In this document: positions 17,958 through 27,212 of the stretch, piece after piece
Position numbering within the stretch: position 1 is the first letter of the stretch
Layout: the number at the start of each line of letters is the position of its first letter
From: Rhodanobacter sp. Soil772
GTDB lineage: Bacteria > Pseudomonadota > Gammaproteobacteria > Xanthomonadales > Rhodanobacteraceae
NCBI RefSeq assembly: GCF_001428385.1
Contig: NZ_LMSK01000001.1
Coordinates: forward strand, 435,355 to 499,354
DNA length: 64,000 nt
Direction: 5' to 3'
The notes under the pieces: generated by a model
What the model saw: the letters and a program-made list of their open reading frames with translations, nothing else
Databases searched by the model: none
Told to the model about the DNA's origin: nothing
Made by a program: the position numbers and the translations under genes

Positions 17958-19004
17958 ATGAGCACGGTTCTGGTCACGGGTGGGTCGGGTTTCATCGGCA
18001 GTCACTGCATCCTGCAGTTGCTGGCTGCGGGGCATCGGGTGCGCACCACGGTGCGCAGCCTTGGGCGCGAAGGCGTGGTGCGCGCGATGCTGAAGCAGGG
18101 CGGGGCCGAGCCGGGCGAGCGACTGTCCTTCGTCGAAGCCGATCTGCAGCGCGATGCAGGCTGGGCGGAGGCGGTGGTCGGCTGCGACTACGTGCTGCAC
18201 GTGGCTTCGCCGTTTCCGCCGGACATCCCGAAGCACGAGGACGAGCTGATCGTGCCCGCGCGCGAGGGTGCGTTGCGCGTGCTGCGTGCCGCGCGCGACG
18301 CTGGCGTCAGGCGCGTGGTGCTGACGTCCTCGTTCGCGGCGGTCGGTTACGGCCACGCGCCGCAGCCGGCGCCGTTCGACGAGACGAGCTGGACGGATGT
18401 CGATGGCGAGGGCGTGCTGCCTTACATCAAGTCCAAGACCCTGGCCGAGCGTGCCGCGTGGGATTTCATCGCACACGAGGGCGGCGCGCTGGAGCTTTCG
18501 GTGGTCAACCCGGTGGGCGTGTTCGGGCCGGTGTTGGGGCCGGACTACTCCACCTCGATCCTGCTGGTGCAGCGGCTGATGGATGGCGCCATGCCCGGTT
18601 GCCCGCAGCTGTGTTTCGGCGTGGTCGACGTACGCGACGTGGCCGACCTGCACCTGCGCGCGATGACCGACCCGGGTGCCCGCGGCGAGCGCTTCCTCGC
18701 CGTCGCCGGCGACTTCATGTGGATACGCGAGATCGCCGCGACGTTGCGGCAGCAACTGGGCGCGTCGGCGCGCAAGGTGCCCACGCGGCAGCTGCCCAAC
18801 TGGCTGGTGCGCCTGGCGGCGCTGCGCGACCCGGCGGTCAGGCAGATCCTGCCCGAGCTGGGCACGCGCAAGAACGCCAGCAGCGCCAAGGCCCGGCGCG
18901 TGCTGGGCTGGTCGCCGCGCTCGCCGCAGGAGGCCGTCGTCGCCACCGCCGAAAGCCTGGTGCGGCTGGGTCTGTTGAAGGGTGCGGCGAAGGCGGACGG
19001 CTAG
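17958..19004 (+). CDS. NAD(P)-dependent aldehyde reductase/epimerase (extended SDR)
   Basis: A 348-residue extended short-chain dehydrogenase of the dihydroflavonol-reductase-like group. It has the Rossmann motif TGGSGFIGSHC at the N-terminus, VLHVASPFP, the active-site set S-S-F-A / Y-I-K-S-K (Tyr and Lys in PYIKSKTLAE) and NPVGVFGPVLG. Such enzymes reduce aldehydes or 2-oxo compounds with NADPH. A GGGAGATCG site precedes the ATG. It may follow the GST gene as a transcription unit (42-base gap), which would fit a detoxification pair, but the pairing is only inferred. Confidence 0.85.
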   Translation: MSTVLVTGGSGFIGSHCILQLLAAGHRVRTTVRSLGREGVVRAMLKQGGAEPGERLSFVEADLQRDAGWAEAVVGCDYVLHVASPFPPDIPKHEDELIVPAREGALRVLRAARDAGVRRVVLTSSFAAVGYGHAPQPAPFDETSWTDVDGEGVLPYIKSKTLAERAAWDFIAHEGGALELSVVNPVGVFGPVLGPDYSTSILLVQRLMDGAMPGCPQLCFGVVDVRDVADLHLRAMTDPGARGERFLAVAGDFMWIREIAATLRQQLGASARKVPTRQLPNWLVRLAALRDPAVRQILPELGTRKNASSAKARRVLGWSPRSPQEAVVATAESLVRLGLLKGAAKADG

Positions 19005-19050
19005 GGATGCCCTGATCCGTTCAGCGCATCCCCGGGCCGTCCGCCGCCCG

Positions 19051-21279
19051 TTACGACCCCGGGTGGTAGACCCGCTCGGTATGGCCTTCCAGTTGTTCCG
19101 GCCAGAAGTACACCGTGCGCAGGTTGCCGGTGGTGTAACGCTCGGCCTCGTCGTTGAAGTGCTTCGAGTCCGGGTGGCCGCTTTCGCCGCCGGCGGTGAT
19201 CGCGCGGGCGCTGACCTTCGGGCCGAACTCGACCACGGCGACGAAGCTGTTGCCGCCGGTGCCGTAGTAGCGCTTCGTGCCGGGCCAGCGGTGCGCGCCG
19301 AACGAGGCCAGCGAACCCCAGCGTGACGACACGAACGGCACCGGGATGCTCGGCTTGGCGTCGTCGAACTTTTGCACGATGGCGCCGTCGTTGCGCTGGA
19401 AGCGGTTGATCTCGCCCCACGGCACGCCCCAGCTGCCGAAATCCTTTTCCAGCCGGTCGGAGGCTTCGACCAGCGCGCTCAGGCGCGCCTTCGCACCGGC
19501 GTCGCCGGCCATGTAGTCGTATACGGACTGATCTTCGGACTCGGCTTCGGCGTGTACGCGATCCCACAGCGTGTCGCCCCAGAACACCGCCAGCGAGGTC
19601 GGCATCGAGGCGACGCCCCAGCGGTAGTCCCAGCTGCGCAGCAAGGCGATCTGGCCGGCCAGGCGCGGCTTCAGCGGGTCGTTGTCGGGCAGCATGTCGT
19701 AGTCGTGGACCAGCACCGGCACCAGCCGCGAGAACGCCGGCAGGAAGGAGTCGAACGCGGCGGTGATCAGCGAGGCCTTGCTGAAATCGTGCACGCCATC
19801 CAGCACGCGGGTGGCGTGGATGCCGCGCGGGTTTTCGCCGAAGGTGTCCATGTAGCGCGGGTAGTCCGCCTGCCGCGGGCTGAACTTGCCGGCGGCGGAG
19901 TACGGCCAGTTGTTGGTGTTCATGATCCAGCCGTTCGGCGGGTTGAGCAGGTGCGGCGCCTCGTCGAGCGCGTGCAGGCCTTTCCAGTCGGTGGCCGGGT
20001 CGCTGCCGTCGACCGGTTTGGTGTAGTCGAAGCGGTTGTCGCGCTTCGGGATGAACTGCGGGTGCATATACGCGATCTCGCCCTTGTCGTCGGCGAAGAT
20101 GGTGTTGTTCGAGGAATTGGCCTTGAGCTCGGCGACTTTCATGTAGCTGGCGTAGTCGCTGGCCTTGGTGCGCAGCCAGCTCTGCTCGAGCGCTTCCAGC
20201 GGCTTGTTCATCAGCGCGATGGCGATCCATTTGCCGTCGGCCGCGCGCACGATCGGGCCGTGGTGGGTGAAGTGCGCGTCGAAGCTGCGCGTGGCCATCG
20301 AGCCGTCCTTCGCCCGGTACGGCACGCGGATCGTGCGCGTGGTGACCGGCCGCAGTTCCTTGCCGTAGCGGTAGAACAGCTTGTCGCCCTTGTGCACGAT
20401 GGTCTCGGCGAATTCGTCGACCACGTCGGCGCCGGTGGAGGTGTGCATCCAGCCGATATGGTGGTTGAAACCCTGGTAGATGAAGAACTGGCCCCAGGTC
20501 ACCGCGCCGTAGGCGTCCAGCCCCGCGTCGCTGGACATCTGCAGCTCGGAGCGGAAGAAGAACGAGGTGTGCGGGTTGATCCACAACAGCGCGTGGCCGT
20601 CGGCGCTGAGCTTCGGCGCAATCGCGAAACCGTTCGAGCCGGTCGGCTCGACCCAGCTGGACGGAGTTTCCACGCCGGTGAATTTCGCTTGATCCTTGCC
20701 GTAGAAAGCGGCGAGCTGTTCGAGCGAGACGCGCTCGATGTCGCCGCCGATGCTGCCCTCGCTGAAGCTGAGTGCCATCCACGGTTCGAAGTGCTTGATG
20801 ACGCGCGGATGCACGTGCGGATGCGTGGCCAGGTAGTAGTTCAGCCCGTCGGCCCAACTGTTCATCAACGCCTGCAGCCAGGCAGGGCTCTTTGCGTACA
20901 GCGCCTTCAGCTCGACCGGGTCGATGAACAGTTTCTGCCGCAGGTCCTGCCAGACCACCGATTCGCCCTCGGTCTCGGCGAGCCGGCCCAGCGAGTTGAG
21001 GTAGTTCGTCTCGACCCGGTTGAAGTCGTCCTCGGCCTGGGCGTAGGCCATGCCGAACACCGCGTCGGCGTCGGTGCGGCCGTGCACGTGGGCAATGCCC
21101 CAGTCGTCGCGGGTAATCGTGACCGCCTGCGCCTGGTACTGCCAGCGCGCCTGTTCGGGCGGGGCGCTCTGCGCCGTGGCGACCAGGCTGAATGTGAGCA
21201 GCGCCGTGGCCAGCAGCAGGCGCGACAGGTGCGGGTGACGTGCTCGCGGGCACGGGTTGTTCGAGGTGCGTGTATGCAT
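19051..21279 (-). CDS. Penicillin acylase family Ntn-hydrolase, exported
   Basis: A 742-residue precursor of a periplasmic N-terminal-nucleophile amidohydrolase (penicillin G / acyl-homoserine-lactone acylase superfamily). A signal peptide (about 18-40, ending TAQSA) leads into ITRDDWGIAHVHGRTDADAVFG. The autocatalytic nucleophile is Ser215 in EPTGSNGFAIAP, which on self-cleavage would begin the beta chain. LLWINPHTSFF and the C-terminal GNSFVAVVEFGPKVSARAI follow. The ATG at 21279 has an AGGGGG site; a longer start at 21435 lacks support. Substrate (beta-lactam, acyl-homoserine lactone or other amide) cannot be decided. Confidence 0.87.
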   Translation of the reverse strand: MHTRTSNNPCPRARHPHLSRLLLATALLTFSLVATAQSAPPEQARWQYQAQAVTITRDDWGIAHVHGRTDADAVFGMAYAQAEDDFNRVETNYLNSLGRLAETEGESVVWQDLRQKLFIDPVELKALYAKSPAWLQALMNSWADGLNYYLATHPHVHPRVIKHFEPWMALSFSEGSIGGDIERVSLEQLAAFYGKDQAKFTGVETPSSWVEPTGSNGFAIAPKLSADGHALLWINPHTSFFFRSELQMSSDAGLDAYGAVTWGQFFIYQGFNHHIGWMHTSTGADVVDEFAETIVHKGDKLFYRYGKELRPVTTRTIRVPYRAKDGSMATRSFDAHFTHHGPIVRAADGKWIAIALMNKPLEALEQSWLRTKASDYASYMKVAELKANSSNNTIFADDKGEIAYMHPQFIPKRDNRFDYTKPVDGSDPATDWKGLHALDEAPHLLNPPNGWIMNTNNWPYSAAGKFSPRQADYPRYMDTFGENPRGIHATRVLDGVHDFSKASLITAAFDSFLPAFSRLVPVLVHDYDMLPDNDPLKPRLAGQIALLRSWDYRWGVASMPTSLAVFWGDTLWDRVHAEAESEDQSVYDYMAGDAGAKARLSALVEASDRLEKDFGSWGVPWGEINRFQRNDGAIVQKFDDAKPSIPVPFVSSRWGSLASFGAHRWPGTKRYYGTGGNSFVAVVEFGPKVSARAITAGGESGHPDSKHFNDEAERYTTGNLRTVYFWPEQLEGHTERVYHPGS

Positions 21280-21454
21280 CAGCCGGTTATCCCCCTGGTA
21301 GTCGTCGGTGCCGCCATGTTTCGTGGAGTTGACCACCACTGGGCCGCGCTTGCAAAGCCGGAGTGCGGGTGTCGATTGGCGGCCGGCCCGTTCGTCGTAT
21401 GCCAGTGAGCCGCTGTGCGGCTCCGTTTTGCTCACCCGACGACGAGGTCACGCC

Positions 21455-21883
21455 ATGGAAACCCAACCTTACCTGTTCTTCGACGGCCGTTGCGAAGAGG
21501 CCATCACGTTCTACCGCCAGGCGATCGGTGCCGAGGTGGTCATGCTGATGCGTTACGGCGATGGCCCGGAAGGCTCCGCCCAGTGCCCCGACGGCACCCA
21601 GCCGCCGGCGGACAAGGTGATGCACGCTTGCCTGCAGATCGGTTCGACCCAGGTCCTGGTATCGGACGGTTTCAGCGGCGGGCATCCCGAGTTCAAGGGT
21701 TTTTCGCTGGCGCTTTCCGCCGACGACGACACCGCGGCGAAACGCCTGTTCGACGCCCTTGCCGCCGGTGGCCAGGTGCAGCAGCCATTGATGCCGACCT
21801 TCTTTGCTTCCAGCTTCGGCATGCTGGTCGACCGTTTCGGCGTGGCGTGGATGGTGCTGGTGCCGAGTACGCCGGCGGGCTGA
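21455..21883 (+). CDS. VOC / PhnB-like protein
   Basis: A 142-residue vicinal-oxygen-chelate fold protein of the PhnB group. The family pattern is clear: PYLFFDGRCEEAITFYRQA, then the repeat G-FSLALSADDDTAAKRLFDAL and the ending FGMLVDRFGVAWMV. PhnB proteins resemble glyoxalase/bleomycin-resistance folds but lack a common proven activity. The ATG at 21455 is chosen because conservation begins there (ETQPYLFFDG); the extended 21308 start overlaps the divergent promoter of the acylase gene. Confidence 0.82.
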   Translation: METQPYLFFDGRCEEAITFYRQAIGAEVVMLMRYGDGPEGSAQCPDGTQPPADKVMHACLQIGSTQVLVSDGFSGGHPEFKGFSLALSADDDTAAKRLFDALAAGGQVQQPLMPTFFASSFGMLVDRFGVAWMVLVPSTPAG

Positions 21884-21974
21884 TGGAGTGACGGCAGGTG
21901 CGGGCGGTGGGATGTCGATCGACACATGGCAGGCGTTGCGGCGCGACGTAGGATGGCGGCGGCACAGGAGGATC

Positions 21975-22961
21975 ATGATGATCACGATATGGATGGCCGC
22001 ACTGGCGCTCGCCGGGACCACCCCGGCGCAGACGATTCCCACGCACTACGAAGCCGGGCATTTCTACGCGACGCCGCAGACGACGAGCGGGTCGTCGCTG
22101 CGCCTGCTGGTGGATACCGGCGGTGGCGGCGTCGCGGGGATGTACTGGCTGTCGGCCAAGGCCGCGCAGCGGTTGGGGCTGCAAACCGGAACGTGCGCGG
22201 TCGGCGGCGAATCGCTGACCGTGGCGACGCCGCCTGCCTACAAACCCGGGCAGGAACTTCCCATCGCGGCGGGCCCGTGCCCGGGCAAGCTGGCGGTGAA
22301 CCCGCAGCCGTTTTCCGAGGATGGACAGCTCGGTGCGGCTTACCTGGGCAACCGGGTATGGACGTTCGACTATCCGCAGCGCCGGCTAATCGCCGAGGCT
22401 TCCGACTGGCAGGCCGATCCTGCCGCCCATCGCGCGCCGCTGGGCTTCCAGAGTGACGACGGCGGCAAGGTGGTGCAGCACTTTCCACGCATCGTGGTGC
22501 GCGTCGACGGCAAGCCGTTGAACATGCTGCTGGATACCGGTGCCACCGCGCACCCCACCGCCAGGGGCAAGCGCGCCAGCGGGACGAAAACGGTGCACGG
22601 CTTCGGCGTCGCCAGCTACATCACCACCGGCATGCTGGAGCGCTGGCACAAGGCGCATCCCGAATGGACCGTGGTGGAGGAGGGCGACGACCTGCTCGCG
22701 CCACGCTTCAAGGCGCGCCTGATCGAAGTGCCGACGCTGGAGATCGCCGGCTGGACGGTGGGGCCGGTGTGGTTCACCGAACGGCCGGACCAGGCTTTCC
22801 TCGGCATGATGGCCAGCATCATGGACGAGCCGCCCGAAGGCGCGATCGGCGCCAATGTGCTGGATCACTTCAGCATGACGGTGGATTATCCGAATGCGGC
22901 CGCCTGGTTTCTTTGCGACCGCGACTGCACGGCGGCGCCATCGCGCAGCGGATCGCAGTAG
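21975..22961 (+). CDS. Exported bilobal retropepsin-like aspartyl protease homologue
   Basis: A 328-residue secreted protein with two aspartyl-protease half-sites: LLVDTGGGG (Asp47) and MLLDTGATAHPT (Asp187). The signal peptide covers about residues 1-18. Each half shows the retropepsin-like pattern; the second ends with IGANVLDHFSMTVDYPNA, as in bacterial clan AA proteins. Having both DTG motifs in one chain resembles a pepsin-like internal dimer, whereas most bacterial relatives have one motif. The ATG at 21975 follows AGGAG closely, with a second ATG at 21978. The C-terminus has a Cys pair (CDRDC). Substrate unknown. Confidence 0.7.
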   Translation: MMITIWMAALALAGTTPAQTIPTHYEAGHFYATPQTTSGSSLRLLVDTGGGGVAGMYWLSAKAAQRLGLQTGTCAVGGESLTVATPPAYKPGQELPIAAGPCPGKLAVNPQPFSEDGQLGAAYLGNRVWTFDYPQRRLIAEASDWQADPAAHRAPLGFQSDDGGKVVQHFPRIVVRVDGKPLNMLLDTGATAHPTARGKRASGTKTVHGFGVASYITTGMLERWHKAHPEWTVVEEGDDLLAPRFKARLIEVPTLEIAGWTVGPVWFTERPDQAFLGMMASIMDEPPEGAIGANVLDHFSMTVDYPNAAAWFLCDRDCTAAPSRSGSQ

Positions 22962-23060
22962 CGCCGGCGATCATTTCGCGGACAGTGCCAGGAACCTGCC
23001 GTCGCGGTGCGCATCAGATGATCGGGCGCGCCGCGGTATCGGTTCGTGCAGGTAACTGAC

Positions 23061-23945
23061 ATGGCAAAGACAATCCCCGTCGTTGACGTCGCGGCACGAC
23101 GCACCGCCTTTGTGCTGGCCGGTGGCGGCAGCCTCGGCGCGATCGAGGTAGGCATGCTGCAGGCGCTGCTCGACTGGGGCGAGACGCCGGCGTTCCTGGT
23201 GGGCGCCTCCGCCGGTGCGATCAACGCGGCGTATTTCGCCGGTGATCCGAGCATGGCCGGCGCCCGCGAGCTGGAACGAATCTGGTGCGCGCTGAAACGG
23301 CGCGAGGTGTTTCCGTTCAACCTGGGCAGCGTGTTCGGCTTGCTGCGACGGCGCGACCATCTGGTGGATTCGTCCGGCCTGCGCCGTCTGCTCGAACGCC
23401 ATCTGCCTTATCGGCGCCTGGAGGACGCGGCCCTGCCGGTCCACCTGGTGGCGTCGGACATGCTGACCGGGCAGGAAACGCTGTTGTCCGCCGGTCCGGT
23501 GGTCGATGCCGTGCTGGCCAGCGCCGCCATTCCGGGCGTGTATCCGCCGGTGCGGATCGGCGGGCGCTGGTTGATCGACGGTGGCGTGGCCAACAACACG
23601 CCGATCTCGGCGGCGATCGGTCTGGGCGCTACGCGCGTGATCGTGCTGCCCACCGGGTTTGCCTGCGCGCTCGAACGGGCGCCGTCGGGCGCGATCGCGC
23701 GCGCCATGCACGCGCTCAGCCTGCTGGTGGCGCGCCAACTGGTGTACGACGCCGACCGTTTTGCCGGCAGTGCGGTGGAACTGCGCATCGTGCCGAGCCT
23801 GTGCCCGCTCGACACGTCGCCATACGACTACTCCGCGGCTGCCGTGCTGATCGCCCGCGCCAAGGCGGATACCCGCCGCTGGCTCGAACGGGGCGGACTG
23901 GAGCGCGCCGGAACGCCCCCGCAGCTGCGCGAGCACCACGACTGA
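23061..23945 (+). CDS. Patatin-like phospholipase
   Basis: A 294-residue serine lipid hydrolase. It has the oxyanion loop VLAGGGSLGAIEVG, the nucleophile Ser50 in GASAG, and the dyad Asp173 in DGGVANNTP. There is no signal peptide, so it probably acts in the cytoplasm or at the inner membrane on phospholipids or fatty acid esters. A GTG start at 23046 is possible, but the ATG at 23061 has AGGT seven bases upstream. It follows the aspartyl-protease-like gene with a 99-base gap. Confidence 0.87.
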   Translation: MAKTIPVVDVAARRTAFVLAGGGSLGAIEVGMLQALLDWGETPAFLVGASAGAINAAYFAGDPSMAGARELERIWCALKRREVFPFNLGSVFGLLRRRDHLVDSSGLRRLLERHLPYRRLEDAALPVHLVASDMLTGQETLLSAGPVVDAVLASAAIPGVYPPVRIGGRWLIDGGVANNTPISAAIGLGATRVIVLPTGFACALERAPSGAIARAMHALSLLVARQLVYDADRFAGSAVELRIVPSLCPLDTSPYDYSAAAVLIARAKADTRRWLERGGLERAGTPPQLREHHD

Positions 23946-24057
23946 CGTGCGCAGCGCGGCGGCGTGAAACGCATCGGGGCGGCTCGCGCCCCGGCACTTG
24001 AACAAGCCGGTGGCGACCGTGAGACTGACGGCTTCCCTGTCAGTCGCGGCGACGGTC

Positions 24058-24579
24058 ATGACCAGCTATGTGGCGCTGCTGCGCGCCGTCAACGTGGGCG
24101 GTACCGGCAAGCTGCCGATGAGCGAGCTCAAGGCGTTGTGCGAGGCGGCCGGCTTTGCGGACGTGCGCACGTACATCGCCAGCGGCAACGTGGTGTTCGG
24201 CAGCCGGCTCGCCGAGAAGGCGGTGAAGCAGGCGCTGGAGCAGCGGCTGCAGGAATACGCCGGAAAGCCGGTCGGCGTGATGGTGCGCACGGCGGCCGAG
24301 ATGGCCGCGGTGCTGGCGGCCAACCCGTTTCCGGAGGCGGCAGGGAACCGCACGGTGGCGATCTTCCTGGATGCGCCGCCAGCGGCGACGGCGCTGCAGG
24401 ACGTCACCGGCGTCGATGGCGAACGGCTGGCGCTGGGGCGGTGCGAGATCTACGTGCACTACGGCGAGGGCATGGCCGGTTCGCGGCTGAAGATCCCGGC
24501 CGCGAAGGCGGGCACCGCGCGCAACATGAACACCATCGCGAAGCTGGTCGGCATGGCTGCCGGCAAGTCTGCGGGCTGA
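24058..24579 (+). CDS. DUF1697 protein
   Basis: A 173-residue cytoplasmic protein of the DUF1697 family. The typical start YVALLRAVNVGGTGKLPMSELK, split here across positions 4-24, and TYIASGNVVF are characteristic, as is the ending AGTARNMNTIAKL. No function is established for the family. An upstream in-frame GTG region (23998) would add 20 residues before the conserved start and is less likely. Confidence 0.83.
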   Translation: MTSYVALLRAVNVGGTGKLPMSELKALCEAAGFADVRTYIASGNVVFGSRLAEKAVKQALEQRLQEYAGKPVGVMVRTAAEMAAVLAANPFPEAAGNRTVAIFLDAPPAATALQDVTGVDGERLALGRCEIYVHYGEGMAGSRLKIPAAKAGTARNMNTIAKLVGMAAGKSAG

Positions 24580-24711
24580 GGCGGCAACGATCCGTCCCGT
24601 CCTGCTGCGACTGGTCACCGGTACGGCGCGATTCATCACTGGTGGCTGGCGTGTGGGGCGGGTGCGTCCCATCGTGGCGGCTTCCAAGGCGAACCCCGGA
24701 AGGATGACCCG

Positions 24712-26541
24712 ATGAAACGAAGAGACCTGCTGAAAGCCGCGATGGCGATTCCGCTGCTGCCCATCCTTTCCGGCGGCCTGGCCACGGCCTGGGCGGCCGA
24801 TGCGGCGCCTGCGCGATTCCGCTCGCGGGTGCGCCCCGGCGATCCGGCGTGGCCTTCCGCAGCCCGCTGGGACCAGTTGAAGCGCGACGTGGGCGGTCGG
24901 TTGCTCAAGCTGGAATCGCCCTTCGCCAGCTGCAGCTCGACGCCGGCAGGCGCCGCCTGCGACGAGGCGCTGAAACACCTGGGCAATCCGTTTTATCTAG
25001 GCGACCAGCCGGCGCTGACCCAGACCAGCGGCTGGGTCGACGCCTGGACCTCGCAGCCGAGCGTGTACGCGGTCGCCGCCGAAAGTACGGCAGATGTGGT
25101 CGCGGCGGTGAATTTCGCGCGCGAGCACCGCCTGCGTCTAGTGGTGAAGGGCGGCGGGCACAGTTACCAGGGCACCTCCGGCGCGCCGGATTCATTGCTG
25201 GTGTGGACGCGGCACATGAACGACGTCACCTTGCACGACGCCTTCGTGGGGCAAGGCTGCGCCGGCACGCAGGCGCCGCAGCCGGCAGTGACGGTGGGTG
25301 CCGGCGCAATGTGGATCGACGCCTACGACGCGGTGACCACCCGCGGCGGCCGCTACGTGCAGGGCGGCGGCTGCACCACAGTTGGCGTGGCCGGGCTGGT
25401 GCAGAGCGGCGGCTTCGGCAGTTTTTCGAAGCACTACGGCACCGCGGCGGCGGGCCTGCTGGAAGCGGAGATCGTCACTGCCGACGGCCAGGTGCGCATC
25501 GCCAACGCCTGCACCCACTCGGACCTGTTCTGGGCGATCAAGGGTGGCGGTGGCGGCAGCTTGGGCGTGGTCACCCGGCTGACCTTGCGTACGCGTGAGC
25601 TGCCGGAGTTCTTCGGCGGGGCGTTCGGCGCGATCAAGGCCTCGTCGGATGCGGCGTACCGTGCCCTGATCGCGCAGGTGATCGACTTCTACCAGGGTGC
25701 GCTGTTCAACCCGCACTGGGGCGAACAGATCAGCTTCGGGTCGGACAACACCGTGCATGTCGACATGGTGTTCCAGGGCCTGAGCCAGCAGCAGGCCGAA
25801 CAGACCTGGGCGCCGTTGCTCGACTGGGTTCGCGCGCGCAAGGCGTATTCCTTCGAGAAACCTTTCCAGGTACTGGCGCTGCCGGCCCGACATTTCTGGG
25901 ATGCCGAGTTCTTCCGGCAACACGCGCCCGGAGTCATGATCGACGACGACCGCCCCGGCGCGCCGCGGAATCACGTGCTGTGGGCAGGCGATCGGGGCCA
26001 GGTGGGCTGGTTCATCCACGGCTTCAAGTCGGCGTGGCTGCCGGCGTCGCTGTTGCACAAGGAGCGGCAGGCGCAGCTGGCTGACGCCTTGTTCGCCTGC
26101 ACGCGCCACTGGGGCGTGGGCTTTCATTTCAACAAGGGACTGGCCGGCGCCGCTACGCCCGAGATTGCCGCAGCGAAGGACACCGCGATGAACCCGCAGG
26201 TGCTGGACGCGTTCGCGCTGGCGATCATCGCCGGCGATGGCCCGCCGGCCTTTCCCGGCATGCCGGGGCCGACGCCGGATCTTGCACGTGCGCGGGATCG
26301 CGCCGAGGCCATCGGCAAGGCGATCGACGCGCTGCGGCGCGCGGCGCCGGGCGCGGGGTCGTATGTATCGGAAAGCGACTACTTCGAGCGCGACTGGTCG
26401 ACGTCGTTCTGGGGTTCGAATTATCCGAAGCTGGCGGCAGTGAAGCAGAAGTACGATCCGGCCGGCCTGTTCTTCGTGCACCATGGCGTGGGTAGCGAAG
26501 CGTGGAGCGCGGACGGGTTCACTCGATTGAAAGGAGGTTGA
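24712..26541 (+). CDS. Tat-exported FAD-linked oxidoreductase (berberine bridge-like)
   Basis: A 609-residue flavoenzyme of the vanillyl-alcohol-oxidase/BBE superfamily. The N-terminus has a twin-arginine type signal (KRRDLLKAAM, then a hydrophobic run to about residue 28), so it should be exported folded. FAD is probably attached by two bonds: His150 in GGGHSYQGTS and Cys221 in GGGCTTVG. The C-terminal BBE element (NYPKLAAVKQKYDPAGLF) is intact. These enzymes oxidise sugars or alcohols and pass electrons to oxygen or other acceptors; the substrate here is unknown. The gene ends 2 bases before the next start, so the two are likely co-transcribed. Confidence 0.87.
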   Translation: MKRRDLLKAAMAIPLLPILSGGLATAWAADAAPARFRSRVRPGDPAWPSAARWDQLKRDVGGRLLKLESPFASCSSTPAGAACDEALKHLGNPFYLGDQPALTQTSGWVDAWTSQPSVYAVAAESTADVVAAVNFAREHRLRLVVKGGGHSYQGTSGAPDSLLVWTRHMNDVTLHDAFVGQGCAGTQAPQPAVTVGAGAMWIDAYDAVTTRGGRYVQGGGCTTVGVAGLVQSGGFGSFSKHYGTAAAGLLEAEIVTADGQVRIANACTHSDLFWAIKGGGGGSLGVVTRLTLRTRELPEFFGGAFGAIKASSDAAYRALIAQVIDFYQGALFNPHWGEQISFGSDNTVHVDMVFQGLSQQQAEQTWAPLLDWVRARKAYSFEKPFQVLALPARHFWDAEFFRQHAPGVMIDDDRPGAPRNHVLWAGDRGQVGWFIHGFKSAWLPASLLHKERQAQLADALFACTRHWGVGFHFNKGLAGAATPEIAAAKDTAMNPQVLDAFALAIIAGDGPPAFPGMPGPTPDLARARDRAEAIGKAIDALRRAAPGAGSYVSESDYFERDWSTSFWGSNYPKLAAVKQKYDPAGLFFVHHGVGSEAWSADGFTRLKGG

Positions 26542-26543
26542 GG

Positions 26544-27209
26544 ATGAAGGTGCTGCTGCTCGGCGCCACCGGCATGGTGGGGCAAGGTGTGTTGCGCGAA
26601 TGTCTGCTGGCCGATGACGTGGCCGAGGTGGTGACGCTGGGCCGCACGCCGACCGGACAGCAGGATCCGAAGTTGCGTGAACTGGTACATGCGGACCTGT
26701 TCGACTGCAGCGCGATCGAGGCGCAGTTGACTGGTTTCGACGCCGGCTTCTTTTGCATCGGCGCGGCCTCGTCCGGCATGACGGAGGCCGGGTACACCCG
26801 GCTCACCCACGACCTCACCCTGGCGGTGGCGCAGACGCTGGCCCGGCTCAACCCGTCGATGTGCTTCGTCTACGTGTCCGGCGCCGGCGCGGACAGCAGC
26901 GAAACCAGCACGACCATGTGGAAACGGGTGCGCGGGCGGTTGGAGAACGCGCTGCAGCGGCTGCCGTTCAAGGCGGTCTGCGTATTCCGCCCCGGCATCA
27001 TCCAGCCGCTGCACGGCATCCGCTCGAAGACGGATGCGTACCGCTGGTTCTACACACTGAGCCGGCCGCTGCTGCCGCTGTTGCGCGCGTTGATGCCGGG
27101 CACCGTGCTGAGCACCGAAATCGTAGGCCGTGCAGTGCTGTCGGTGGCCCGGCACGGAGCGCCGAAACCGGTGCTGGAAGCGGCGGACATCAGCGCGCTT
27201 GGCCGATGA
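26544..27209 (+). CDS. NAD(P)-binding epimerase-like protein
   Basis: A 221-residue Rossmann protein starting VLLLGATGMVGQGVLREC, related to the atypical SDRs (HTATIP2/YbjT-like). It contains FFCIGAASSG and FVYVSGAGADSS in place of the usual Tyr-x-x-x-Lys active site, and a hydrophobic segment (about 165-185, FYTLSRPLLPLLRALMPG). The ribosome-binding site AAGGAGG lies inside the end of the previous gene. Likely an NADPH-dependent reductase or regulatory sensor; no specific reaction can be assigned. Confidence 0.78.
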   Translation: MKVLLLGATGMVGQGVLRECLLADDVAEVVTLGRTPTGQQDPKLRELVHADLFDCSAIEAQLTGFDAGFFCIGAASSGMTEAGYTRLTHDLTLAVAQTLARLNPSMCFVYVSGAGADSSETSTTMWKRVRGRLENALQRLPFKAVCVFRPGIIQPLHGIRSKTDAYRWFYTLSRPLLPLLRALMPGTVLSTEIVGRAVLSVARHGAPKPVLEAADISALGR

Positions 27210-27212
27210 CCG

